The translations under genes were made by a program, and so were the position numbers. DNA of 13,945 nucleotides from contig JAATGX010000088.1 of NCBI GenBank assembly GCA_015688915.1, forward strand, positions 1 through 13,945, in the 5' to 3' direction. The notes under the pieces were generated by a model. It was not told the origin of the DNA, did no database searches, and saw nothing but the letters and a program-made list of their open reading frames with translations. Below, in pieces: positions 8,060-13,945 of this stretch; positions within the stretch are counted from its first letter, which is position 1; each line of letters opens with the position of its first letter. The stretch is from Desulfuromonadales bacterium. GTDB taxonomy: Bacteria; Desulfobacterota; Desulfuromonadia; Geobacterales; Pseudopelobacteraceae.

Positions 8060-9267
8060 CCGCCGCACAACTGGTTATCAACGAAATCAAGGGGTATCAC
8101 CGCTTCCTCAAGTTCATGATCTTCCTGGTGGTCCTCGGGGCCCTCGCCTCCCTGGTGCGCTTCATCTTCGGCCTGGGGGCCACCACCAACCTGAACGACA
8201 CCTACCCCTGGGGGCTGTGGATCTCCTTCGATGTGGTCACGTCCGTGCCCCTGGCGGCGGGCGCCTTCACCATCGGCGTCGTGGCCCATGTCTTTCACAT
8301 CAAAAAGCTGGAACCCCTGGTCCGGCCGGCCATCGTCACCGGCTTCCTGGGGTACTCCCTGGTCTGCGTCGGCCTGCTGCTCGATCTGGGTCAGCCCCAG
8401 CGCGGCATCAACGTGCTGCGTTACTGGAACGTGCACTCCCCCATGTTCGAGGTTTCCATGTGCGTCATGGCCTATACCACGGTCCTGACCCTGGAGTTCC
8501 TGCATCCGGTGGCGGAGAAGTTCGGCTGGCACCTGCCGCTGCGCCTGCTGCGCACCCTGGAGCTTCCCTTCGCCATCTTGGCGGCCATGATCTCGACCCT
8601 GCACCAGTCCACCCTGGGGACGTTCTTCCTGATCGCCGTGGACAAGCTGCACAACCTCTGGTACAACCCGCTGCTGCCGCTCCAGTTCTGGCTTTCGGCC
8701 ATCTTCACCGGCCTTTCCATCGTGGTCTTCGAGGCCAGCCTGGTGCACAAGTACATGGGGCAGCCGGACGAGTCGGAACTGCTGGCCACCCTGACCAAAA
8801 TCATCCCCTGGGTCATGGCCGTCTATATGGCGGTCAAGGCCTATGCCCTGGTCTTCCTGTCCCACGGCCCGCTCTTCGACCGCCCGGTCTTGCTGGCCCT
8901 GTTCCTGGCCGAGGTGCTGCTCGGCGTTGTCGCGCCGTTCTGCATTTTCCTGACAAAAAGGATCCGCAGCGACAAGCGGCTGCAACTGCGGGCCGCCAGC
9001 CTGGTCGTGTTCGGCCTGATCCTGAACCGCTTCAACGTCTCCATGTTCGGCATGGAGCAGGCCGGCCAGCAGGTCTACGTACCGTCGCTGATCGAATCCC
9101 TGGTGACCCTGGGCATCATTGCGGCCCACATCCTGTTCTTCGTGCTGGTCGCCAAGTATTTCCCGATCTTCGAGCACCATCCCGAGGTCACCGACTACCG
9201 GATCCCGGACGGCTTCCGCCGCATCGAGGGGCACGGCCACAAGGCCGCCGGCGAGGCGGTCCACTGA
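8056..9267 (+). CDS. NrfD/HybB-type quinone-reacting membrane subunit
   Basis: A 403-residue, strongly hydrophobic protein with about ten predicted membrane helices. The first hydrophobic stretch is about 19-41 and the last about 346-370. It resembles the NrfD/PsrC/HybB family (NDTYPWGLWISFDVVTSV, HSPMFEVSM, STLGTFFL), whose members carry electrons between an iron-sulfur subunit and the quinone pool without haem. E. coli formate dehydrogenase-N instead uses a four-helix cytochrome b (FdnI), so this operon combines FdnGH-like subunits with a different membrane partner. The start ATG overlaps the fdnH stop (ATGA), and the stop overlaps the mobA start by one base. The quinone, probably menaquinone, is inferred from the likely host. 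Confidence 0.9.
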   Translation: MTAAQLVINEIKGYHRFLKFMIFLVVLGALASLVRFIFGLGATTNLNDTYPWGLWISFDVVTSVPLAAGAFTIGVVAHVFHIKKLEPLVRPAIVTGFLGYSLVCVGLLLDLGQPQRGINVLRYWNVHSPMFEVSMCVMAYTTVLTLEFLHPVAEKFGWHLPLRLLRTLELPFAILAAMISTLHQSTLGTFFLIAVDKLHNLWYNPLLPLQFWLSAIFTGLSIVVFEASLVHKYMGQPDESELLATLTKIIPWVMAVYMAVKAYALVFLSHGPLFDRPVLLALFLAEVLLGVVAPFCIFLTKRIRSDKRLQLRAASLVVFGLILNRFNVSMFGMEQAGQQVYVPSLIESLVTLGIIAAHILFFVLVAKYFPIFEHHPEVTDYRIPDGFRRIEGHGHKAAGEAVH

Positions 9268-9953
9268 TGGTCCCGCACCACGAAAGTCCGGCCGGCGGGG
9301 TGACGGGCGTCATCCTGGCCGGCGGACAGTCCCGTCGCATGGGGAGCAACAAGGCGTTGCTCCCCTATCGCGGCGGCCGCTTCATCGAGGCCATCCACCG
9401 CCAGTTGTCCGGCCTGTTCGAAGAGGTGCTGCTGGTGACGAATACGCCGGAGCAGTACCAGTTTCTCCCCTGCCGCGCGGTGGCCGACGTCCATCCCGGC
9501 ATGGGGGCCCTGGCCGGCCTGCACGCCGGGCTGCACCACAGCCATACCCCCCACATCTTTGCCGTGGCCTGCGACATGCCCTACCTCAATGAGGAACTGA
9601 TCAGGGCCATGCTCGCGCGCAGGCATCAGGCCGACCTGGTCATCCCCGAAGGGGAGAACGGGCCCGAACCGCTCCATGCCGTCTATGCCTGGCAATGCCT
9701 GCCCGCCATGGAGGCGGCGCTCCTTTCGGGCAAGCGGCGCATCGTTTCGTTTTTTCCCCAGGTTCGGGTCCATTGTTTCGGCCACACCGAGATCGCGACC
9801 CTGGACCCGGATTTCATGTCGTTCCGCAACATCAACACCCCCGAGGATTACTACGAACTGCGCCGTGGAGAATCGGGCCACGTCCGGCAGCATGAAGAAC
9901 TTGCAGATCCCGCATTGTCCTCGGCCTCCATCTCAGACGCCCACACGGGCTGA
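9267..9953 (+). CDS. mobA: molybdenum cofactor guanylyltransferase MobA
   Basis: Transfers GMP from GTP to molybdopterin to make the MGD form of the cofactor, in the cytoplasm. The 228-residue protein has the nucleotide-binding signature LAGGQSRRMGSNKALL at 17-32 (R24, G26 and K29 expected to contact GTP), GALAGLHAGL at 80-89, CDMPYL at 102-107, EPLHAVY at 134-140 and the family-typical end FRNINTPEDYYEL at 186-198. About 30 polar residues follow, so it is somewhat longer than E. coli MobA (about 194). Its start shares one base with the preceding stop (TGATG), so it is very probably translated from the formate dehydrogenase message. This would match supply of bis-MGD to demand by the catalytic subunit. 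The upstream GAGGCGG is a weak ribosome binding site. Confidence 0.93.
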   Translation: MVPHHESPAGGVTGVILAGGQSRRMGSNKALLPYRGGRFIEAIHRQLSGLFEEVLLVTNTPEQYQFLPCRAVADVHPGMGALAGLHAGLHHSHTPHIFAVACDMPYLNEELIRAMLARRHQADLVIPEGENGPEPLHAVYAWQCLPAMEAALLSGKRRIVSFFPQVRVHCFGHTEIATLDPDFMSFRNINTPEDYYELRRGESGHVRQHEELADPALSSASISDAHTG

Positions 9954-10005
9954 CGCCGCTCCCGCCACCTCCCCAGCAAAAACAACCAACCGGAGAAATG
10001 AACCG

Positions 10006-11607
10006 ATGAAAGTCAGAACCAAATTTGTCGTTGGGAATACGATTATTGTCGCCGTGGCGCTCGTCGCCACCGTCATCGCCTGCCTCGTGTCGTTCGAGCG
10101 CGAGTTGCGGAGACAGGCCTCCCTGTCCCAGGAGGCCCGCATCAGGACATTCTGGGAGCTCATGCACAGCAAAGGGAGTGATATCCGGGTGATGGACAAC
10201 AAATTGCTCGTTGGGGATTACGTTCTGAACGGCAATTTCGAGTTGCCCGACAAGCTGAAGGAGATCTACGGGGGTACGGCAACCATTTTCATGGGCGATG
10301 AACGGGTTTCGACCAACGTGGTCAAGCCGGACGGCAACCGGGCCATCGGCACCAGGCTGAGCGGCCCGGCCTACGACGCCGTCATCAAGGAGGGCAAGCC
10401 CTACCGCGGCGAGGCCGAAATACTCGGCACTCCCTATTTTACCGCCTATGATCCGATCCGCACCGCACAGGGGGAAACCATCGGCGCACTGTACGTGGGG
10501 ATCAAGAAGAGCGAGTTCTATGCCGCCTATCACCAGTTGCAGCAAACCATTGCCGTCATCGCCGGCGTCATCTTGCTCGGTTCGGTGCTTGTCAGTTGCG
10601 TCGTGATCCGCCGGCTGTTCACGCCGTTCAATCACATGCACGACCTGCTGGTGGAGGTTGCCCAGGGAAACGGCGACCTGACCCGCCGCCTCGATTACCG
10701 CAAGCAGGACGAGATCGGCGAGATCAGCGCCTCCTTCAACACCTTCATGGACAAGCTGCACGCCATCATCGGCCAGGTCGCCGGCACCACCAGCCAACTG
10801 GCCGCGGCCGCGCTCCAGGTGCAGGGCTCCTCGGGCCAGATCGCCGAAGGAACGGACAAGGTCGCGCAGCAGTCGGCCATGGTGGCCACGGCCGGCGAAG
10901 AGATGGCCTCGACCTCCTCGGAGATCGCCCAGAACTGCCTGCTGGCCGCCGATGAAGCCCGGAAGGCCACCGATTCCGCCCAGAGCGGCAGCGCCATCGT
11001 CGACCAGACCATCACCAAGATGAACAGGGTCTCGGAACAGGTCATGGCGGCGGCGAAAACCGTCGAGGGGCTGGGGCAGCGCTCCGACGAGATCGGCGAG
11101 ATCATCGGGGCGATCGAGGACATCGCCGACCAGACCAACCTGCTGGCGCTGAACGCCGCCATCGAGGCGGCCCGGGCCGGCGACCAGGGGCGCGGCTTCG
11201 CCGTGGTGGCCGATGAGGTGCGGGCCCTGGCCGAACGGACGACAAAGGCAACCCACAGCATTGCCGAGATGATCACCGCGATCCAGAAAGAAACGAATTC
11301 CGCGGTCATCTCGATCAAACAGGGGGTCGATGAGGTGGAGGCGGGCGCCGGCGAGGCGCTCCGTTCCGGCGAGGCCCTCAAGGATATCCTGCGCCGGATC
11401 GACGCCCTTACCCAGCAATTCAACCAGATCGCCACGGCCGCCGAACAGCAGACCGGCACGACCTGCGAGATCAGCAAGAGCATGCTCCAGATCACCGACA
11501 TCGTCCACGATACGGCCAAAGGCACCCAGGACGCGGCTACGGCCGCCACACAGCTCAATCTGCTGGCCCAGAACCTGCAAACACTGGTGGGGGAGTTCAA
11601 ACTGTAA
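10006..11607 (+). CDS. methyl-accepting chemotaxis protein with periplasmic Cache domain
   Basis: A 533-residue chemoreceptor. Residues about 8-28 and 180-203 are membrane helices. Between them lies a single Cache domain (about 32-178) with GGTATIFMGDERVSTNV and TAYDPIRTAQGETIGALYVG. HAMP follows (about 204-256), then the signalling domain with the highly conserved hairpin tip (EDIADQTNLLALNAAIEAAR, on to VVADEVRALAERT, 371-411) that contacts CheA and CheW. No CheR/CheB-binding pentapeptide is seen at the C-terminus (VGEFKL). The ATG at 10006 is chosen for its GGAG 10 nt upstream and immediate helix. It starts 52 bp after mobA with no terminator or clear promoter between them, and a strong terminator follows, so it may be the last gene of the formate dehydrogenase operon. 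The ligand is unknown; a small carboxylate such as formate is a reasonable guess. Confidence 0.92.
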   Translation: MKVRTKFVVGNTIIVAVALVATVIACLVSFERELRRQASLSQEARIRTFWELMHSKGSDIRVMDNKLLVGDYVLNGNFELPDKLKEIYGGTATIFMGDERVSTNVVKPDGNRAIGTRLSGPAYDAVIKEGKPYRGEAEILGTPYFTAYDPIRTAQGETIGALYVGIKKSEFYAAYHQLQQTIAVIAGVILLGSVLVSCVVIRRLFTPFNHMHDLLVEVAQGNGDLTRRLDYRKQDEIGEISASFNTFMDKLHAIIGQVAGTTSQLAAAALQVQGSSGQIAEGTDKVAQQSAMVATAGEEMASTSSEIAQNCLLAADEARKATDSAQSGSAIVDQTITKMNRVSEQVMAAAKTVEGLGQRSDEIGEIIGAIEDIADQTNLLALNAAIEAARAGDQGRGFAVVADEVRALAERTTKATHSIAEMITAIQKETNSAVISIKQGVDEVEAGAGEALRSGEALKDILRRIDALTQQFNQIATAAEQQTGTTCEISKSMLQITDIVHDTAKGTQDAATAATQLNLLAQNLQTLVGEFKL

Positions 11608-11637
11608 CACGCCCACGGCGGACGGCTGGCTGCAACA

Positions 11638-11669
11638 AACGAGGGGCGCACAGCAGTGCGCCCCTCGTT
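11638..11669. terminator. strong hairpin terminator between convergent genes
   Basis: The arms AACGAGGGGCGCAC (11638-11651) and its exact reverse complement (11656-11669) enclose an AGCA loop, giving a perfect 14-bp GC-rich stem. No long T-run follows on the plus strand, but the stem ends in TT and is followed by CCGCTTTC. On the minus strand TTTGTTG follows. It lies between the chemoreceptor and the DJ-1-family gene and could stop transcription from both sides. Confidence 0.8.
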
Positions 11670-11730
11670 CCGCTTTCAGGGATGTACGGTTATGGTGGCT
11701 CAGACCCTTCGAAGAACGGCTTACCGGGTT

Positions 11731-12408
11731 TCATCCGCAATAGAGCCGTGCCGCCCGCCGGGCCTGCTCCAGGCGCTCGGCCTGCAACTCGGCCCGCTTG
11801 GCGCGGAACATCGCCACAATGGCCGGATCGGCGGCTCCGGGGTGGCCGCAGGCAAAAGGCGGCTTGGGGTCGTATTCGAGCAGCAACTGGATCATCTTTG
11901 CCGTTTCCGCGCCAAAGAGCTCCGCGGCGATGGTAAGCGCGAAGTCGATACCGGCAGTGATGCCGCCGCCGGTGATGCGGTTGCAGTCGATCACCACGCG
12001 GTCCGCCACGGCCGTTGCACCGAAGACCGGCAGGAGATCGAGGGAAAGCCAGTGGGTCGTGGCCCGGTACCCGTTGAGCAGACCCGCCGCCCCCAGCAGC
12101 AGGGCGCCGGTGCAGACCGAGGTGATGTAGCGGACGTGGTGCGCCTGGCGGCGCAGGAATTCCAGCAGTTCCCGGTCTTCCAGCAACGCGCCGACCCCCG
12201 GCCCTCCCGGCACGAAGAGAATGTCGAGTACGGGCGCGTCGTTGATGGTCGCGTCCGCGAGGAATTGCAGTCCTCCCTTGGCCGTGACCGGTTGCGACGT
12301 CGGGGAGACGACCCTGACCTCGCATCCCGGAAGCTGGGAAAACACCTCATACGGGCCGACGAAATCGAGCGCCGTCATGTCGGGAAATATCAGCATGCCG
12401 ATGATCAT
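11731..12408 (-). CDS. DJ-1/PfpI superfamily protein, isonitrile hydratase-like
   Basis: A 225-residue protein of the DJ-1/PfpI (class I glutamine amidotransferase-like) fold. E21 in LDFVGPYEVFS and the nucleophile-elbow cysteine C99 in TSVCTGALLLGAAGLL are the expected Glu-Cys catalytic pair. TTHW at 117-120 and ITGGGITAGIDFAL at 145-158 are typical of the isonitrile hydratase / GlxA N-terminal branch. There is no C-terminal AraC-type DNA-binding domain, so it is probably an enzyme rather than a regulator. AGGAGG lies 7 nt before the ATG at 12408. It converges on the chemoreceptor and shows no functional tie to the formate genes. Family membership is solid; the substrate cannot be read from the sequence. 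Confidence 0.88.
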   Translation of the reverse strand: MIIGMLIFPDMTALDFVGPYEVFSQLPGCEVRVVSPTSQPVTAKGGLQFLADATINDAPVLDILFVPGGPGVGALLEDRELLEFLRRQAHHVRYITSVCTGALLLGAAGLLNGYRATTHWLSLDLLPVFGATAVADRVVIDCNRITGGGITAGIDFALTIAAELFGAETAKMIQLLLEYDPKPPFACGHPGAADPAIVAMFRAKRAELQAERLEQARRAARLYCG

Positions 12409-12514
12409 ACGGGTTCCTCCTGTGCCGATAGGAGTGGTACGTGCCAGCTAGCGCCGGACGATCAATGCGGCGTTGGCCGCCAACAGACGGCCGCAGCGAC
12501 ACCGCCGCCGGACA

Positions 12515-12982
12515 TCATGCCGCCTTTTTCCACGCTTCCGGGCCTTCGGCCGCACATCGTTCCCACCCCAGGCACGCCAGCCAGATGTGCTTGGGAACAG
12601 GCTTTTCGCCATTGCGGTAGTAAGCCACCATGCGGCGGCTTATCCCGAGAGCGGCAGCGGCGCCATCCAGCGTCAGATTATTCCGGTGCATCCAGTTCCA
12701 GATGCGCTCATGGGAAATACCGCCGCTTTGTTCAACGGCCTCCGCCCGAAGATTATCCCCGGCAAGCTCAACCTCGTCCGGGATCCAATCCACCGTCAAG
12801 CCCCACTCTCCGATGTGTGCTCGGGAAAAGAACGACTCGTCTCTCAAACGGGATAACGCGGGAGAACGGTTAATTACGCCTTCCAGATCAACATCCATGA
12901 CAGCCCCGTCGCCAAATGTTATTCGCAGACTGTAGGGCGCACGGACATTGACCGTAGTGATTTTAAACCGGTTTGCTTTCAT
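12515..12982 (-). CDS. DUF2442 domain fused to a helix-turn-helix domain
   Basis: A 155-residue protein. Residues 1 to about 85 match the DUF2442 fold (NE0471 N-terminal type: PYSLRITFGDGAVMDVDL early, then GEWGLTVDWIPDEVELAGDNL). Residues about 95-140 form a lambda-repressor-like helix-turn-helix (LTLDGAAAALGISRRMVAYY). The start overlaps the DUF4160 stop (ATGA), with AAGGAG 8 nt upstream. A small protein of unknown function followed by a DNA-binding partner resembles the layout of type II toxin-antitoxin and other self-regulating pairs. Here the HTH protein would be the likely autorepressor, and a direct repeat in the cassette promoter is a candidate operator. I know of no proven activity for this pair, so toxin-antitoxin is only a hypothesis. 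Confidence 0.82.
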   Translation of the reverse strand: MKANRFKITTVNVRAPYSLRITFGDGAVMDVDLEGVINRSPALSRLRDESFFSRAHIGEWGLTVDWIPDEVELAGDNLRAEAVEQSGGISHERIWNWMHRNNLTLDGAAAALGISRRMVAYYRNGEKPVPKHIWLACLGWERCAAEGPEAWKKAA

Positions 12983-13209
12983 GGGTTGTACTCCTTGAAT
13001 TTTGCCAGCAGAAGATCGCCATGATCCATTGCCCATTTCAACGCTTCGCCAATATCCCGACGCGCCACATCGTGTGAACGGATTTTGAAGGTCCCGATCT
13101 CCACCAGGACATCTCTGCCGTCATGCGTACGCACATGGAAATGTGGCGGGTTGTGATCCCGCGTATTGATATAGATGGCACAGCCAAGAAAGCGTTGAAT
13201 GAGAGGCAT
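12979..13209 (-). CDS. DUF4160 domain small protein
   Basis: A 76-residue protein covering a whole DUF4160 domain: MPLIQRFLGCAIYI at the start, the signature DHNPPHFHV at 18-26, and a helical C-terminal half (ARRDIGEALKWAMDHGDLL). The conserved Asp/His cluster suggests metal or nucleic-acid chemistry, but no function is established to my knowledge. The ATG at 13209 gives the family-typical N-terminus. It has no ribosome binding site, and the -10 box ends only 5 bases upstream, so it is probably translated from a leaderless message. The stop overlaps the DUF2442-HTH start (ATGA), which indicates a two-gene operon with coupled translation. Confidence 0.83.
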   Translation of the reverse strand: MPLIQRFLGCAIYINTRDHNPPHFHVRTHDGRDVLVEIGTFKIRSHDVARRDIGEALKWAMDHGDLLLAKFKEYNP

Positions 13210-13214
13210 GGTCT

Positions 13215-13243
13215 AATATAGTGCACTGGTTGCACTCTGTCAA
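13215..13243 (-). promoter_or_regulatory. near-consensus sigma-70 promoter of the DUF4160/DUF2442 cassette
   Basis: On the minus strand TTGACA (13238-13243, perfect) and TATATT (13215-13220, five of six) are separated by exactly 17 bp. Only 5 bases lie between the -10 box and the ATG at 13209, so transcription should begin at or within one or two bases of the start codon. Such a strong promoter suggests repression under normal conditions. Confidence 0.75.
13222..13236. repeat. direct repeat inside the cassette promoter, candidate operator
   Basis: TGCACT-GGT-TGCACT is a perfect 6-bp direct repeat, 9 bp from start to start, sitting wholly within the 17-bp spacer between the -35 and -10 boxes. 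A protein bound here would block RNA polymerase. The natural candidate is the HTH domain of the second gene in the cassette. Confidence 0.5.
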
Positions 13244-13315
13244 TACCTATGGATTCCGCAACGGTTGGCGGCCGCTGACGGGAGAGATGCGAATGTCAAA
13301 GTGCATCACGCTTCG

Positions 13316-13945
13316 TCAGCCGATCTTGTCGAGCAGCCTGAGCAGCCCGTCCAGGATGGTGAGCGGATGGGGGGGGCAGCCGGGGATGTACAGGTCCACG
13401 GGGAGGATGGGACCAACCCCGTTGCCGACCTCGGGCGAATCCGGGAACGGCCCGCCGTTGATGGCGCAGGCGCCGCAGGCCACGACGATCTTGGGGGCGG
13501 GGATGGCGTCGTAGGTCATACGCAGCGCCTCCAGCATGTGCCGCGTGACCGGGCCGGTCACCCACAGGCCGTCGGCGTGGCGCGGGGAGGCCACGAACTG
13601 GATGCCGAAGCGCCCCAAGTCCCAGCCGATGGTGGAGAGGACGTTGGTGTCCGCCTCGCAGGCGTTGCAGCCGCCGGCCGAGACCTCGCGGAACTTGATG
13701 GAGCGGCCGAACAGGGAGAGCATTTTGGCGTTCAGGGCATGGGCCATCCTGCGCTCTTCCCCGGCCCTGACGATCAGTTCCTCCCGCGTGTTGGCCGCCA
13801 GGCGGGCGTCGTTGCCCAGCTCGATGGCGCCGTGGGGGCAGGCTTGGCTGCATGCCGTGCAGAACAGGCATTTGCCCATATCCAGGGACAGGGGCGAGCA
13901 GGATATGGCCCCGTAGGGACAGGCATCGGCGCAGGTGCGGCAGCC
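13316..13945 (-). CDS. ferredoxin/NuoB-like fusion, hydrogenase-type small subunit, N-terminus cut by window edge
   Basis: The last 209 residues are visible. The fragment opens inside a ferredoxin domain: the end of one cluster motif (CRTCADACP, 2-10) and a complete second one (C26, C29, C32, C36), so two [4Fe-4S] clusters. A NuoB / hydrogenase small-subunit domain follows, with GGCNACEADTNVL (C93, C96), VVACGAC (C157, C160) and IPGCPP (C190) as ligands of the single proximal cluster. Separate proteins do these two jobs in E. coli formate hydrogenlyase (HycF and HycG) and in complex I (NuoI and NuoB). It looks like the last gene of a membrane-bound, energy-converting hydrogenase or hydrogenase-related complex. 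Whether the complex makes hydrogen depends on the NiFe ligands of the large subunit, which lies outside the window. TGA at 13316; no clear terminator follows. Confidence 0.85.
   Translation of the reverse strand, partial: GCRTCADACPYGAISCSPLSLDMGKCLFCTACSQACPHGAIELGNDARLAANTREELIVRAGEERRMAHALNAKMLSLFGRSIKFREVSAGGCNACEADTNVLSTIGWDLGRFGIQFVASPRHADGLWVTGPVTRHMLEALRMTYDAIPAPKIVVACGACAINGGPFPDSPEVGNGVGPILPVDLYIPGCPPHPLTILDGLLRLLDKIG

Noticed and set aside
8053..9264. 403-residue open frame on the minus strand
   Set aside because: It mirrors the NrfD-like gene almost exactly and has no motifs; the plus-strand gene has clear membrane helices and coupled starts.
9832..11616. 594-residue open frame on the minus strand
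   Set aside because: It is antisense to the chemoreceptor, with repetitive Gly/Leu/Asp composition and no motifs.
12430..12446. -24-like TGGCACG upstream of the DJ-1-family gene
   Set aside because: The base pair expected at -12 is TC instead of GC, so the sigma-54 consensus is not met.
11656..12873. 405-residue open frame on the plus strand
   Set aside because: It crosses the terminator and runs antisense to the DJ-1-family gene and part of the DUF2442-HTH gene.
13270..13300. TTGACA on the minus strand as a second promoter for the DUF4160 cassette
   Set aside because: No acceptable -10 box lies 16-18 bp downstream, and the promoter at 13215-13243 is much better.
1..13945. tRNA, rRNA, CRISPR arrays, insertion sequences
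   Set aside because: I saw no cloverleaf-like tRNA, no spaced identical repeats, and no transposase or terminal inverted repeats.

Overview
The window looks like chromosomal DNA of a GC-rich, anaerobically respiring deltaproteobacterium. The Geobacter group (Desulfuromonadia) is the best guess. This rests on the gene set: a selenocysteine formate dehydrogenase with an NrfD-type membrane subunit, sigma-54 control by an NtrC-family response regulator, Cache-domain sensors, and the last subunit of an energy-converting hydrogenase-like complex. The placement is inference from gene content and was not checked against a database.

Layout. Positions 1-3902 (minus strand) hold a sigma-54 response regulator, then an AAA ATPase of the DUF4143 type, then a membrane sensor (Cache plus HAMP) cut by the left edge. 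An AT-rich 35-bp palindrome lies between the regulator and the ATPase. Positions 3903-4181 form a divergent regulatory region with a sigma-70-like promoter facing the regulator, a -24/-12 promoter facing right, and three copies of a TTGYACA motif.

Positions 4182-11607 (plus strand) look like one operon. It encodes the catalytic formate dehydrogenase subunit (in-frame UGA at 4752 with a SECIS-like hairpin), the four-cluster iron-sulfur subunit, the NrfD-like quinone-reacting subunit, the MobA cofactor enzyme, and a Cache-domain chemoreceptor 52 bp further on. A perfect 14-bp hairpin terminator at 11638-11669 closes it. The first four genes overlap by 1-4 bases.

Positions 11731-12408 (minus) encode a DJ-1/PfpI-family protein that converges on the same terminator. 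Positions 12515-13209 (minus) hold a two-gene DUF4160 / DUF2442-HTH cassette. It has a near-consensus promoter so close to the start codon that the message should be leaderless, with a direct repeat in the promoter spacer. From 13316 to the right edge (minus) lies the C-terminal part of a ferredoxin/NuoB-like fusion protein.

Working model: formate, or a signal linked to it, is sensed by the Cache sensor. The sensor phosphorylates the NtrC-like regulator, which activates the -24/-12 promoter. The operon then supplies a periplasmic formate:quinone oxidoreductase, the enzyme that finishes its bis-MGD cofactor, and a receptor that may steer the cell along a related gradient. The ATPase and the DUF4160/DUF2442 cassette look like accessory insertions.
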